Shown: in pieces, positions 8,133 through 15,855 of the stretch
How positions within the stretch are numbered: the first letter of the stretch is position 1
Layout of the letters: each line of letters begins with the position of its first letter
Assembly: GCA_964584815.1 (NCBI GenBank)
Contig: CAZPBO010000018.1
Location: 1 to 36,921 of the forward strand
Reading direction: 5' to 3'
Length of the DNA: 36,921 nt
Source: CAZPBO01 sp964584815
GTDB taxonomy: Bacteria > Planctomycetota > SKW154
Translations under genes and position numbers: made by a program
Notes under the pieces: model-generated
The model's database searches: none
What the model saw: only the letters and a program-made list of their open reading frames with translations
Told to the model about the DNA's origin: nothing

Positions 8133-8216
8133 CCACGAAGGTGGGGTGAGCATTCCCGAAAAAAGCGCGGCGCAGCAAATTCAGCGTTAAACCCAGCAGC
8201 ACACAGAATTACGCAA

Positions 8217-9065
8217 CTATTTTGTGGGAACAACCCGAGAACCGGGATGCGGACCTCGCGGACTGTTGTCGTACGCTTCCACTATGTAGTATATAACCGC
8301 CATCAATTTTCGGGTGGGTTTACGCCTACCGCCGTGCCCGAATGAGTGTATCAGATTGGCAAAACGCACCACCTCCTTCTGATAGTCGTCCAACTTTGGG
8401 TCTGAAGGATGCAAGATGTGCGCTATCACCTTCAACTCGTAAGATGTCATATCCAAAAAGACAATAGAGCACGCCGGATTGACCATCTGGTTTATGAAGG
8501 TTTGTGTCTGAAAATCCTCTGATGTGAACTCCTCAAGTGAGATAAGCCGTGTCTTGTCAAAATAGAGGTCAAACTTCTGATAAAGTTGGTGCATAAGAGC
8601 GTGGCGCTGGTGAAGGTCTTTCTTGAATGCTGCTTCAATGAGGTTGTTGACCTCCTTAAGTTTTTCGGGCTTTGGGAGGAAGCCAACGCCTTTTGCGGCG
8701 TTGTTGATATGGAAGCGGGAATCAGAGCGGGGACAGCCGTAGGTGGCGACGAGTCCGCAATGAGCGCCGAGGAAGAACGCTCCCTTACCTTGCATCAACT
8801 CCATCCGCCGTTTCAACGCCCATTTTATAAATCCTTGCGGCAACTCCACCAGTTTGTATTGCTGCCATCTGCCGTCAACCCGTGCACGAACGATTCCATC
8901 CTTCAGATGTGACACATCCACGGTCTCCTGACGGCAGTAGCCGTTTTTCCAGAAAGACGGCGGCGCCTCAAGTGGGAAGGATGTGGTTCCCTCACCACTG
9001 TTGCAGCCTACAACATACACCACAAGCAGCAGACCTACAACCGCCACATAAAGAAAATGCTCCAT
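8217..9065 (-). CDS. Predicted lipoprotein of unknown function
   Basis: I do not recognise this 282-residue protein. The N-terminus is a lipoprotein signal: a hydrophobic stretch at residues 4-19 ending in VVGC, with Cys21 as the lipidation site and Asn at +2. The rest is soluble, without clear repeats. Notable segments are FFLGAHCGLVATYGCPR (two Cys), a charged helical stretch around residues 130-180 and a conserved-looking SIVFLDMTSYE. The ATG at 9065 follows GGAGGGG, 19 nt after the ptsI stop, so it is probably the last gene of the hpf-pts operon; whether it is functionally tied to the PTS is unclear. It faces the periplasm or outer membrane. Confidence 0.7.
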   Translation of the reverse strand: MEHFLYVAVVGLLLVVYVVGCNSGEGTTSFPLEAPPSFWKNGYCRQETVDVSHLKDGIVRARVDGRWQQYKLVELPQGFIKWALKRRMELMQGKGAFFLGAHCGLVATYGCPRSDSRFHINNAAKGVGFLPKPEKLKEVNNLIEAAFKKDLHQRHALMHQLYQKFDLYFDKTRLISLEEFTSEDFQTQTFINQMVNPACSIVFLDMTSYELKVIAHILHPSDPKLDDYQKEVVRFANLIHSFGHGGRRKPTRKLMAVIYYIVEAYDNSPRGPHPGSRVVPTK

Positions 9066-9084
9066 TCAGAACCCCTCCAAAGGT

Positions 9085-10821
9085 CTATACCAACTGTGGG
9101 ACGATGCGATGCGCTTTTTCGCGAAGGATGTTTTCGGCTGTAAGGGTGTCGTTTGCAGCCAAGACCTTTTTTGCCAACTCTTCAGTTTCGCGGATTGTAA
9201 GGGAGCGGACGACCTTTTTGACTTCAAGGATATTTGGCGGGGCGGCGGAGAAGAGTTCAAGCCCAAATCCCAGAAGGAGTGGGACATAGACCACATCACC
9301 CGACATCTCTCCACACATAGCGACAGGAACACCATATTTTCTGCCGGTGTCAATGATGTTTTTAATGAGGCGGAGAACAGCGGGATGTGTGGGCTGATAC
9401 AGTTGTGCCACATTGGGATTGCCGCGGTCAACGGCGAGTGTGTATTGTATGAGGTCGTTCGTGCCGATGGAGAAGAAGTCAACCTCTGGTGCGAGGAGGT
9501 CTGCTGCCATAGCAGCAGAAGGCACCTCAATCATAACGCCGAGTTGTATGTGGGGGTTGAATGGCTCGTGGCGCTGGCGCAACTGGTCCATAGCATCCTG
9601 CAGCAAGGCTCTGGCGCGACGCACTTCGTCCACGGTCGTCACCATAGGCAGCATCAAGCGCACATCGCCGTAGACCGACGCTCGCAGGATAGCCAAAAGT
9701 TGGCTCTTGAAGAGGTCAGGACGGCAGAGCAGGGTATATCGGATGGAACGGCAGCCAAGGAAGGGGTTAGCCTCGCTCTGAATGCCGTTTGATGGCATCT
9801 TGTCGGCGCCCAAGTCAAGTGTGCGGATGACAACAGGTCTTCCGCCCATCAAGCGTGCAGCCTCACGGTATATTCTGAATTGCTCCTCCTCATCTGGAGG
9901 GCTTTCTCTGTCAAGGAAGAGGAATTCTGTGCGGTAGAGCCCGATGCCGTCGGCGCCGACATCAAGCGCGGCGCGCAACTCATCCTGAAACTCCACATTG
10001 GCGTAGAGTTTGACGCGGTAGCCGTCTACTGTTTCTGCCGGCAGGCGCGCCAGATACGCCAATTGGCGCTCAAACTCCTCAAATGAGCGCTGCATAATAC
10101 GGTAGCGTTTAAGCGTTTTCTCGTCTGGGTCAATGATGACGGTGCCGCTTGAGCCATCAATGATGACGACATCGCCGTTTGAGACTTCGGTGGTGATGGT
10201 TCCGAGTCCGACGACGGCGGGGATACCGAGTGCGCGGGCAACTATAGCGGTGTGGGATGTTTTGCCTCCCAAGTCGGTGGCGAAGCCTTTCGTGCTGCGC
10301 TTGTCAAGTGAGGCGGTCTGGGACGGGGTTAAGTCGTGGGCGATAAGTATCACATCCTCGCTCGGCTGGGGAAGGAGGGTTGTTTCTCTTGTTAGATGGC
10401 GCAAAAGGCGGTTTTCAATGTCGTAGACATCCGAGACACGGGAACGCAGCGTTTCATCGCTTGCCTCAGATATTGAGCGTGCGTGGCGCTGTAGGACGCG
10501 GGAGACGGCGTACGCTGCGGAGAATTTGTTCAGTTTGATGCGTTGCCGCACCTCTTGGGTGAAGGAAGGGTCTGATAGGACGGCGTAGTGGAAGTCCAAT
10601 ATGGCGGCGTATTTGTCGCCGATGGCTGACGCGGTCTGGCGACGCAGGGATTCAATTTCCTCAAGCGCCGCTGTCAGCGCTTCCTCAAACAACTCCAACT
10701 CCGACTCAATCTGGTCGCGTTCAATCAAGCGCCTTTCAGGGTGCCTGCGCCGCCGTTCCAGCACAAACGCTTTCGCTATTGCTATGCCCGGGGAGACCCC
10801 CAGTCCTCGTCTTATCTCCAA
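9085..10821 (-). CDS. ptsI: PTS enzyme I (phosphoenolpyruvate-protein phosphotransferase)
   Basis: This 578-residue cytosolic enzyme takes phosphate from phosphoenolpyruvate and passes it to HPr. The phosphorylated His190 sits in GGKTSHTAIVARALG. PEP-binding segments follow: GIGLYRTEFLFL, LGADKMPSN and IGTNDLIQYTLAVDRGN, and the active-site Cys503 is in MCGEMSGD. Length is normal for EI, and no N-terminal GAF domain is present, so it is not the long EI-Ntr type. The start ATG at 10821 lies one base after the ptsH stop. No PTS permease gene is found in the window, so with HPr and PtsN it probably forms a regulatory rather than a sugar-uptake chain. Confidence 0.96.
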   Translation of the reverse strand: MEIRRGLGVSPGIAIAKAFVLERRRRHPERRLIERDQIESELELFEEALTAALEEIESLRRQTASAIGDKYAAILDFHYAVLSDPSFTQEVRQRIKLNKFSAAYAVSRVLQRHARSISEASDETLRSRVSDVYDIENRLLRHLTRETTLLPQPSEDVILIAHDLTPSQTASLDKRSTKGFATDLGGKTSHTAIVARALGIPAVVGLGTITTEVSNGDVVIIDGSSGTVIIDPDEKTLKRYRIMQRSFEEFERQLAYLARLPAETVDGYRVKLYANVEFQDELRAALDVGADGIGLYRTEFLFLDRESPPDEEEQFRIYREAARLMGGRPVVIRTLDLGADKMPSNGIQSEANPFLGCRSIRYTLLCRPDLFKSQLLAILRASVYGDVRLMLPMVTTVDEVRRARALLQDAMDQLRQRHEPFNPHIQLGVMIEVPSAAMAADLLAPEVDFFSIGTNDLIQYTLAVDRGNPNVAQLYQPTHPAVLRLIKNIIDTGRKYGVPVAMCGEMSGDVVYVPLLLGFGLELFSAAPPNILEVKKVVRSLTIRETEELAKKVLAANDTLTAENILREKAHRIVPQLV

Positions 10822-10822
10822 T

Positions 10823-11113
10823 TCATTCCTCCTGAAACTGCTCCCTCAAGCCTCGTTCAAGAAGCCACGCCAGTTTCTCGGCGGCTTCTTTGGCATCTGC
10901 TCCCTCCGCCTTTATTATCAGCCTCTCACCATCCATGGCTCCCAGGGTGAGCAATTCAATAACGCTTTTCGCGTTGGCGCAACGGTCGTCCTTCAGCAGA
11001 TAGACCTGCGCTTCAAACTTTGACAATTCCTGAACTATAAAGGTTGCAGGACGCGCGTGCAACCCATAGGCGTAGTTGAGCCTCACGACGCGGTTCACAC
11101 TATCGCTGCTCAT
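10823..11113 (-). CDS. ptsH: HPr phosphocarrier protein
   Basis: This 96-residue HPr has the EI-dependent phosphorylation site at His19 (YGLHARPATF), and Ser50 (ANAKSVIELLTLGA) aligns with the regulatory Ser46 of Gram-positive HPr. HPr kinase control is therefore possible, although no hprK is seen here. The start ATG at 11113 overlaps the end of yvcK by 14 nt, implying coupled translation. It carries phosphate between EI (next gene) and PtsN (two genes upstream). The yvcK-HPr adjacency recalls the yvcK-crh neighbourhood of Firmicutes, but His19 is intact here, so it is HPr and not Crh. Confidence 0.94.
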   Translation of the reverse strand: MSSDSVNRVVRLNYAYGLHARPATFIVQELSKFEAQVYLLKDDRCANAKSVIELLTLGAMDGERLIIKAEGADAKEAAEKLAWLLERGLREQFQEE

Positions 11114-12098
11114 CTGGCAGCACCTTACAGCCCAGAGATTCAAGTAGTATTTCCATTATGCAGGAAGCGAGTTTTTCGGGGTCGTGACGCGCCTGTTCTC
11201 CCCCACCCAGCAAATTCGCTTCCACCACCTTGACACCGTCCAGTTCGGCGGCATCGTTTTTAACAGGATACTGCCCCCGCCGCATATACTGCTCTTTCAC
11301 AGCCCTGTTAGGAACCTCTGTGTTCACTATGACATAGTCCAGAAAGTCGGATGATGTGTGGTTAAGCAGCGCCAGAACATGGTCACAAACCGTGTATCCT
11401 GTCGTTTCATTCGGTTGGGTCATTATGTTACAGACATAGACTTTCTTTGCGGGATTGCGTTTTATCGCATCCACTATGCCGTCAACAAGCAATGTTGGTA
11501 TAACGGATGTGTATAGGCTGCCAGGACCGAAGACGAAAAGGTCTGCTTGCTCAATTGCTTCAAAGACCTCATCGGTTGCGGGGACGGGTTTTGGCTGCAA
11601 CTCAACCGCGACAACAGGCTTTCTTGTTTTGCCAACGCGCACCTCACCTGTCGTTTTTGTGCCATCGGCGTGGTGGGCGACTATGGAGACCTTTTTAAGC
11701 GTTGCTGGCAGCACACGCCCGCGCACACGCAAGATGCGGTTGGCTTCCTGAACGGCACGCTTGAAGTCGCCCGTTATCTTCGTCAGCGCTACAAGTAGGA
11801 GGTTGCCGAAGGAGTGTCCCGCCAGTTCACTCTCGTCAAACCGATATTGCAGCAACTCCTCCATCAAAGGTTCAGTATCCGCCAGCGCTATGATGCAGTT
11901 GCGGATATCCCCCGGTGGCGGAACATCCAATTCTGTGCGGAGTCTGCCACTTGAGCCGCCGTCGTCTCCCACCGTCACCACCGCTGTCGTGCGGTCAGTG
12001 AACCGCTTCAGTCCCTTAAGCAGAACGCTCATTCCCGTTCCGCCGCCGAAAGCCACTATGCGTGGCATCCAACCAGCGTCCCTTTCCCGTATCATCAT
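11100..12098 (-). CDS. yvcK: YvcK/CofD-family gluconeogenesis factor
   Basis: This 332-residue cytosolic protein of the CofD/YvcK Rossmann-like family begins with the signature VAFGGGTGMSVLLKGLK. It continues with VTVGDDGGSSGRLR, PPGDIRNCI, FGPGSLYTSVIPTLLV and VCNIMTQPNETTGYT. YvcK proteins bind UDP-sugars and affect cell-wall growth and carbon metabolism; true CofD needs F420 genes, which are absent here. The ATG at 12098 follows GAGGTGTAA. It sits between ptsN and ptsH, 12 nt from ptsN. This linkage suggests coordination of envelope synthesis with the phosphorylation state of the PTS. Confidence 0.92.
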   Translation of the reverse strand: MMIRERDAGWMPRIVAFGGGTGMSVLLKGLKRFTDRTTAVVTVGDDGGSSGRLRTELDVPPPGDIRNCIIALADTEPLMEELLQYRFDESELAGHSFGNLLLVALTKITGDFKRAVQEANRILRVRGRVLPATLKKVSIVAHHADGTKTTGEVRVGKTRKPVVAVELQPKPVPATDEVFEAIEQADLFVFGPGSLYTSVIPTLLVDGIVDAIKRNPAKKVYVCNIMTQPNETTGYTVCDHVLALLNHTSSDFLDYVIVNTEVPNRAVKEQYMRRGQYPVKNDAAELDGVKVVEANLLGGGEQARHDPEKLASCIMEILLESLGCKVLPDEQR

Positions 12099-12110
12099 TT
12101 ACACCTCAAT

Positions 12111-12584
12111 TCACACCTCACAGGCGGCATCAAGGACACGCATCAACTGTTTCGGGTCTTTCTCTTTTGTCAAATATGTGCAGAGTTCGGCATCGCGGGC
12201 GATGGCGGCGATACGGCGCAGCACCTTTATGTGCTCTTCTGTCTGCTTCTTCGGCGTTAGAATCAAGAAAAACAGGCGGCAAGGTTGACCATCCACCGCC
12301 CCGAAGTCCACCCCGTGTTCAGTCCTCCCTACAACAACCACCATCTCCGAGACCCCAGGATACTGTTTTATGTGTGGTATTGCCACGCCGTTGCCTATCC
12401 CTGTTGACCCCTGCTGTTCCCGTTTCAATATCCTCTTTATCACATCCTCCACATCTTCGGCTCGGATTTTGCCGCGACTAGCCGCCTCCTCCACCATTTC
12501 TCGTATCACTCCGATTTTGTCAGCATTCTTAAGCGAGTCAAGAAAACCATCTTCCCCCACTATCTCACTCAGTTTTTTCCCCAA
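12111..12584 (-). CDS. ptsN: PTS IIA domain protein (nitrogen-regulatory type)
   Basis: This single PTS EIIA domain of fructose/Ntr type has about 157 residues. The phosphorylated His71 lies in STGIGNGVAIPHIK; later segments FFLILTPKKQTEEHIKVLRRIA and the C-terminal helix are typical. I choose TTG 12584 as the start because GGAGG lies 8 nt upstream; an ATG at 12617 would add 11 residues, but lies deeper inside hpf and has no good site. With the TTG start the gene overlaps hpf by 20 nt. No EIIB or EIIC is attached or nearby, so it is expected to be a regulatory end-acceptor for HPr. Confidence 0.9.
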   Translation of the reverse strand: MGKKLSEIVGEDGFLDSLKNADKIGVIREMVEEAASRGKIRAEDVEDVIKRILKREQQGSTGIGNGVAIPHIKQYPGVSEMVVVVGRTEHGVDFGAVDGQPCRLFFLILTPKKQTEEHIKVLRRIAAIARDAELCTYLTKEKDPKQLMRVLDAACEV

Positions 12585-12948
12585 TTTCGGTGCCTCCTTC
12601 TGATGGATTTTTTTCACTTTCTGCCGATGTAGGATAGAGTGTGGTTTTGTCGGTGTGATGGTCTCGCATCATCTCTTTGTGTTTAAGGAGTTGCCGTTTT
12701 ACCTGGTCGTAGGCGCGGTCAAATGCGCCCCATATATCCCAGTCCGTCTCCTTCGCCACAAACACTGCCCCATCGCTTGTGTGGACTCTCATCTCTACGA
12801 ACGCTTTGTTACCTTGCACCTCCAGCACTGCATGCGCATCTAACACCCCCCTCTCATAGTAGTGTGACAGGTCCTCAAGCCGCCTTTGTGCCGCTCCCCG
12901 TATCTCGTGGTCGTGTGGAATACGCTTGCCCACAACCGATATGTTCAC
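12565..12948 (-). CDS. hpf: Ribosome hibernation promoting factor, short type
   Basis: This 127-residue HPF/RaiA-family protein binds the 30S subunit in slow growth and favours inactive 70S or 100S ribosomes. It begins NISVVGKRIPHDHEIR and shows the beta-alpha-beta-beta-beta-alpha pattern, with the AFVEMRVHTSDGAVF strand and DRAYDQVKRQLLKHKEMMRDH helix. The long-form C-terminal dimerisation domain is absent; instead there is a short acidic tail. The start is GTG 12948 with GGAGG 7 nt upstream. It is the first gene of the operon, and hpf beside ptsN is a classical pairing also seen next to rpoN in Proteobacteria; no rpoN is present here. Confidence 0.93.
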   Translation of the reverse strand: MNISVVGKRIPHDHEIRGAAQRRLEDLSHYYERGVLDAHAVLEVQGNKAFVEMRVHTSDGAVFVAKETDWDIWGAFDRAYDQVKRQLLKHKEMMRDHHTDKTTLYPTSAESEKNPSEGGTEIGEKTE

Positions 12949-12973
12949 AACAACTCCTCCATAAGCCCTTCAA

Positions 12974-13002
12974 ATTATCGGCTTAACTTGTGCTTTTGTC
13001 AA
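12974..13002 (-). promoter_or_regulatory. Near-consensus sigma70 promoter for hpf-ptsN-yvcK-ptsH-ptsI
   Basis: On the minus strand a perfect TTGACA (13002-12997) and GATAAT (12979-12974, one mismatch) are 17 bp apart. The expected start near 12967 gives a leader of about 19 nt before the GTG of hpf. The segment between the boxes can also form an imperfect 8-bp hairpin, but no T-run follows, so I read the site as a promoter rather than a terminator. Confidence 0.75.
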
Positions 13003-13018
13003 GCCAACCGTCTGATGT

Positions 13019-14359
13019 TCATTTTGACTCGCTCACGGAGGTGAAGCGGAAGTTGCGCACTTTTAGCGCAGGCACAACCGCACCACCGAAAAAGAATCCC
13101 GCGCATCGCCTCAACTCCCTACCCACCATCTCCACGGACGAGAACGCCTTAACAAGCGATTCTGTGAAGCGCAGATTCTTGACAGGATAGGCTATTCTGC
13201 CGTTTTCTATCATAAAGGTTCCGTTACGGGTTATGCCCGTCATCGTCAGACGCATGGGTTCCATTAGGTTTGTGTAGTGGAACTGTGTCACCAGTATTCC
13301 ACGCTCGGTCTTTTCTATCATCTCCTCAAGCGAGGAGTCGCCCGCCTCAAGTAGCGGGTTTAACGGGATTGGACCGTAGGCGTTGGGTTCAGGGAGTGCG
13401 TGTCCTGTTGTTTGAGTCCCTGCTTTCTTCGCCGTTTTTCTTGAGTGGACGACAGCGCGTGCGATACCCTTTTCTATGAGTGTGACGCTCTTGCGTGGCA
13501 TTCCCTCAAAGTCAAACGGCATTCCCGCCGCCAGAGGGTGGTAGGCGTCGTCGTGTATGGTCACCTTCTCGTCCATCACTTTCTGTCCGATTTTGCCGCT
13601 TATAAAGGAGCGCCCTTCAAGGAAGGCAAGTCCGCCAAAGCCCGCCCAGCCCATATAGGAAAGCAACTCGCCTACTGCTTCCGGCTCAAGCACGACATCG
13701 TATTCGCCTGGTTCCACATCGCGGGGATTCTGGCTCTCAAGGGCTTTGCGGAAGGCGCGTTCAACCACTTCGTCAAAATTTATGTCTGCGACCTTATGGC
13801 TTGTGTCTGCTGCCCAGCCGGCACTTGTCTCTGTCAGAACCGTTGTTCTGAAGGACGCGTCGGTGCGCAGGTGATAAGCGAACAGCCCTTTGCTATTGGC
13901 GATGCTGACGCAGGAGGCGCCCACAGACAGGATTCCCGCCACTTCAACGCCTTCCTTCTCCGCCCGTGCAAACGCCGGCGCCACACGCTCCGCCCGCATC
14001 GCAGGACCGAATGCGTGTGTCTCCCCATCATAAGGATTCTGCTGGCGATAGTCCTGCGGTTCGGGCAGAGGCAGTTGCTCGGGGTCTTGGGGCATATGGG
14101 GCAGCATCTCCTCCGCCGCACGCGCACACGCTTTGAGCGACTCGTCGTCCGTCATATTGGTGCTCGCTTTTCCTACACGCCCGTCGTGGAGAACACGCAG
14201 CGTCAGGTCCAAGGAGCGGCGGTTTATGTGCTGCTGTATCTGGTTGCAAGCAAAGCGAGTTAGCGCATCATCGCGCCAATGAAGCAGCACCTCCGCCTCG
14301 CCCTTTTTCACATAACCTAACAGGCGCTCACACAACCTTTGTGCTTCTTCCCTTTCCAT
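13019..14359 (-). CDS. TldD/PmbA family protein (PmbA/TldE-like)
   Basis: This 446-residue protein belongs to the TldD/TldE family, whose heterodimers process unfolded or modified peptides. Family segments are visible: ASTNMTDDESL, EPEAVGELLSYMGWAGFGG, HPLAAGMPFDFEGMPRK (about residues 275-290), HSRKTAKKAGTQTTGHA, and a C-terminal MTGITRNGTFMIENGRIAYPVKNLRF. I find no HExxxH zinc motif, so it resembles the non-catalytic TldE (PmbA) partner more than TldD; no TldD is encoded in the window. The ATG at 14359 has GGAGG 6 nt upstream. Its stop is 16 nt from the -35 box of the hpf promoter. It is transcribed from its own divergent promoter. Confidence 0.85.
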   Translation of the reverse strand: MEREEAQRLCERLLGYVKKGEAEVLLHWRDDALTRFACNQIQQHINRRSLDLTLRVLHDGRVGKASTNMTDDESLKACARAAEEMLPHMPQDPEQLPLPEPQDYRQQNPYDGETHAFGPAMRAERVAPAFARAEKEGVEVAGILSVGASCVSIANSKGLFAYHLRTDASFRTTVLTETSAGWAADTSHKVADINFDEVVERAFRKALESQNPRDVEPGEYDVVLEPEAVGELLSYMGWAGFGGLAFLEGRSFISGKIGQKVMDEKVTIHDDAYHPLAAGMPFDFEGMPRKSVTLIEKGIARAVVHSRKTAKKAGTQTTGHALPEPNAYGPIPLNPLLEAGDSSLEEMIEKTERGILVTQFHYTNLMEPMRLTMTGITRNGTFMIENGRIAYPVKNLRFTESLVKAFSSVEMVGRELRRCAGFFFGGAVVPALKVRNFRFTSVSESK

Positions 14360-14387
14360 CCTTTGCCTCCCACAATGAGCCGGCACA

Positions 14388-14417
14388 ATTATACTAAGGA
14401 GCGCGCCTCACGACCAA
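14388..14417 (-). promoter_or_regulatory. Promoter for the TldD/PmbA-like gene
   Basis: On the minus strand a perfect TATAAT (14393-14388) is preceded after 18 bp by TTGGTC (14417-14412). A start near 14381 gives a leader of about 22 nt before ATG 14359. It is back-to-back with the plus-strand promoter at 14422. Confidence 0.55.
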
Positions 14418-14421
14418 TGAT

Positions 14422-14450
14422 TTGACAATTAACGCACAAGGCGTTAAACT
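14422..14450 (+). promoter_or_regulatory. Promoter for the ABC-2-like membrane protein gene
   Basis: A perfect TTGACA (14422-14427) is followed after 17 bp by TAAACT (14445-14450). The start would be near 14457, about 19 nt before TTG 14476. The TTG inside this -35 box is in frame with the downstream gene and could be mistaken for its start codon. Confidence 0.6.
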
Positions 14451-14475
14451 TACCTCGCTTTTGAGGGAGAGAGCG

Positions 14476-15855
14476 TTGCTTGCTCATCTTAGGCGAGAGG
14501 TGCGCTGTTCGTTTCGTCTGGGAGGATTTGCGCTACTTGGGCTTTCCGCCGCTTATGCCTTAACGCTTCTTGCTCTTCTTCTTGTCAACTACGGTCTTGC
14601 GGGGCGCTATTTCGTCAGGGGTGCTGATGCGCTTAGGGCATTTTTCTTCCAGTTGATGGCGGTGCAGATGGCGCTTTTGTTCTTTCTGGCACCTGTGAGG
14701 ATTGCGCTCTCTGTTGTGCGTGATGGCGCAGGTGGCACGCTTGAACTGGAGAGGATGTCGCCTGCACCTGGGGTGGCTATGGCGTTCGGGCGCGTTGCTG
14801 GAACCCTGCTTTTTTACGGATATCTCTGCCTTCTTGCCTTGCCTTTCTGCGCCATAGTTGCTTCTGCAGGCGCTGTCGGCTGGCTTGAAGTCGCACGCTC
14901 CTATGCCCTCCTTTTTGCCTGGGGATATCTTTTCTGCCTCCTTGCCGTCTGTGCCGGCAGCCTGACAAGAAGTTCTTTTGGTGCGCTTTTTGCCGCCCTC
15001 GTTACACCTGTAGGAGTTGCCGCTATCGGCTTTCTTTCCGCTCTTCCCGCCGTCGCAGGCATATCCCCACTGCGCCTTATCGCTGACCCTTTGAACCTTG
15101 TCGTTTCTCCCTCATACAGGGTCGCCTTCGGACGCCTGCCCGGGCTTTGGGCGTCCTGTTGCGTGGCGCTTTACTGCTCCTTCTGGGCGCTTTTTGCCGC
15201 AGCACGCCTTATAAAGCGCCCAAAACTCGCACCCCTCTCCCGCCTGCAGACCCTTCTTCTGCTTGCTGTCTCCTTCGCACTCTTCGGACTGGTCACCAAA
15301 AGCGAGGGAGCCACCCCATTTGTCTTCCTCTGCTTTGTTATGATTGTGTGGATTGTGGGGTGGTTTCTCACTGGCTTTGAGCGCTCATCTGTTAGGACTT
15401 TCCTGGCGGGACTTGTGGATGAGCGTGGACCTCTGATGCCGTTTTATGCGGTGGTGGCACTCGTTGTGACGGTCTGTGTTGCGGTCTTTTTCGGTTTTGT
15501 GGGGAGGGTGTGGCTTGCAACAGCGTTTGTGCTGGTGTTTGCGCTCTTTTACGGTCTGGTTGTGCGTCTGTTCTGCGGCTGGTTGGGGCGCGCGGGCAAG
15601 GCGCTGGCAGCGCTCGTGTTTCTGCTGCAGGCGGTTGTTCCGCTGGGTGTTGAGTTGGCGCAGCGCGGCGGATGGCTGCAGGTCCTAAACCCGCTGTTCG
15701 TTTTGGGCGGCTCGTTAGGCGCTGTTTCAACAAGGGTTGACCCGCTCAAATTGACGGGATGGGCGTTGCTCCTTTACGGGGTGCTGGCGCTTTTGCTTGC
15801 CGCTGTTGGGGTTATGTCCTACCGCACAAGGAGCGAGGCGTATCCCACCACCTGA
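14476..15855 (+). CDS. Multi-pass membrane protein, ABC-2 permease-like
   Basis: This very hydrophobic protein has about 459 residues and roughly 12 predicted membrane helices. The segment VVRDGAGGTLELERMSPAP (about residues 80-98) resembles the cytoplasmic GTLELL motif of ABC-2 type export permeases, after which such permeases repeat helix pairs. No ATP-binding subunit is encoded next to it, so its ATPase must lie elsewhere or the similarity is only structural. The start is uncertain: TTG 14476 has GAGGGAGA upstream and fits the promoter. The frame is open to 14422, but that TTG lies in the -35 box. The 3' end overlaps the convergent MEMO gene by 37 bp. The transported substrate is unknown. 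Confidence 0.65.
   Translation: MLAHLRREVRCSFRLGGFALLGLSAAYALTLLALLLVNYGLAGRYFVRGADALRAFFFQLMAVQMALLFFLAPVRIALSVVRDGAGGTLELERMSPAPGVAMAFGRVAGTLLFYGYLCLLALPFCAIVASAGAVGWLEVARSYALLFAWGYLFCLLAVCAGSLTRSSFGALFAALVTPVGVAAIGFLSALPAVAGISPLRLIADPLNLVVSPSYRVAFGRLPGLWASCCVALYCSFWALFAAARLIKRPKLAPLSRLQTLLLLAVSFALFGLVTKSEGATPFVFLCFVMIVWIVGWFLTGFERSSVRTFLAGLVDERGPLMPFYAVVALVVTVCVAVFFGFVGRVWLATAFVLVFALFYGLVVRLFCGWLGRAGKALAALVFLLQAVVPLGVELAQRGGWLQVLNPLFVLGGSLGAVSTRVDPLKLTGWALLLYGVLALLLAAVGVMSYRTRSEAYPTT

Noticed and set aside
8160..8172. T-run after GC-rich bases as a terminator downstream of the lipoprotein gene
   Set aside because: No stem with a workable loop could be drawn.
7443..8345. Plus-strand frame of 300 codons opposite the inositol phosphate synthase gene
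   Set aside because: It crosses the operon promoter and the end of the lipoprotein gene, and the real gene on the other strand has full motifs.
11100..12098. CofD, 2-phospho-L-lactate transferase of F420 synthesis
   Set aside because: There are no F420 genes nearby, and the linkage to PTS genes and the GGGTGMS start fit YvcK better.
12980..13005. 8-bp hairpin GGCTTGAC/GTTAAGCC as a terminator for the TldD/PmbA gene
   Set aside because: No T-run follows on the minus strand, and the same bases form a TTGACA-17-GATAAT promoter, which explains them better.
13445..14263. Long open frame (272 codons) on the plus strand opposite the TldD/PmbA gene
   Set aside because: It is antisense to a gene with clear family motifs, lacks a ribosome binding site and shows no domain signature.
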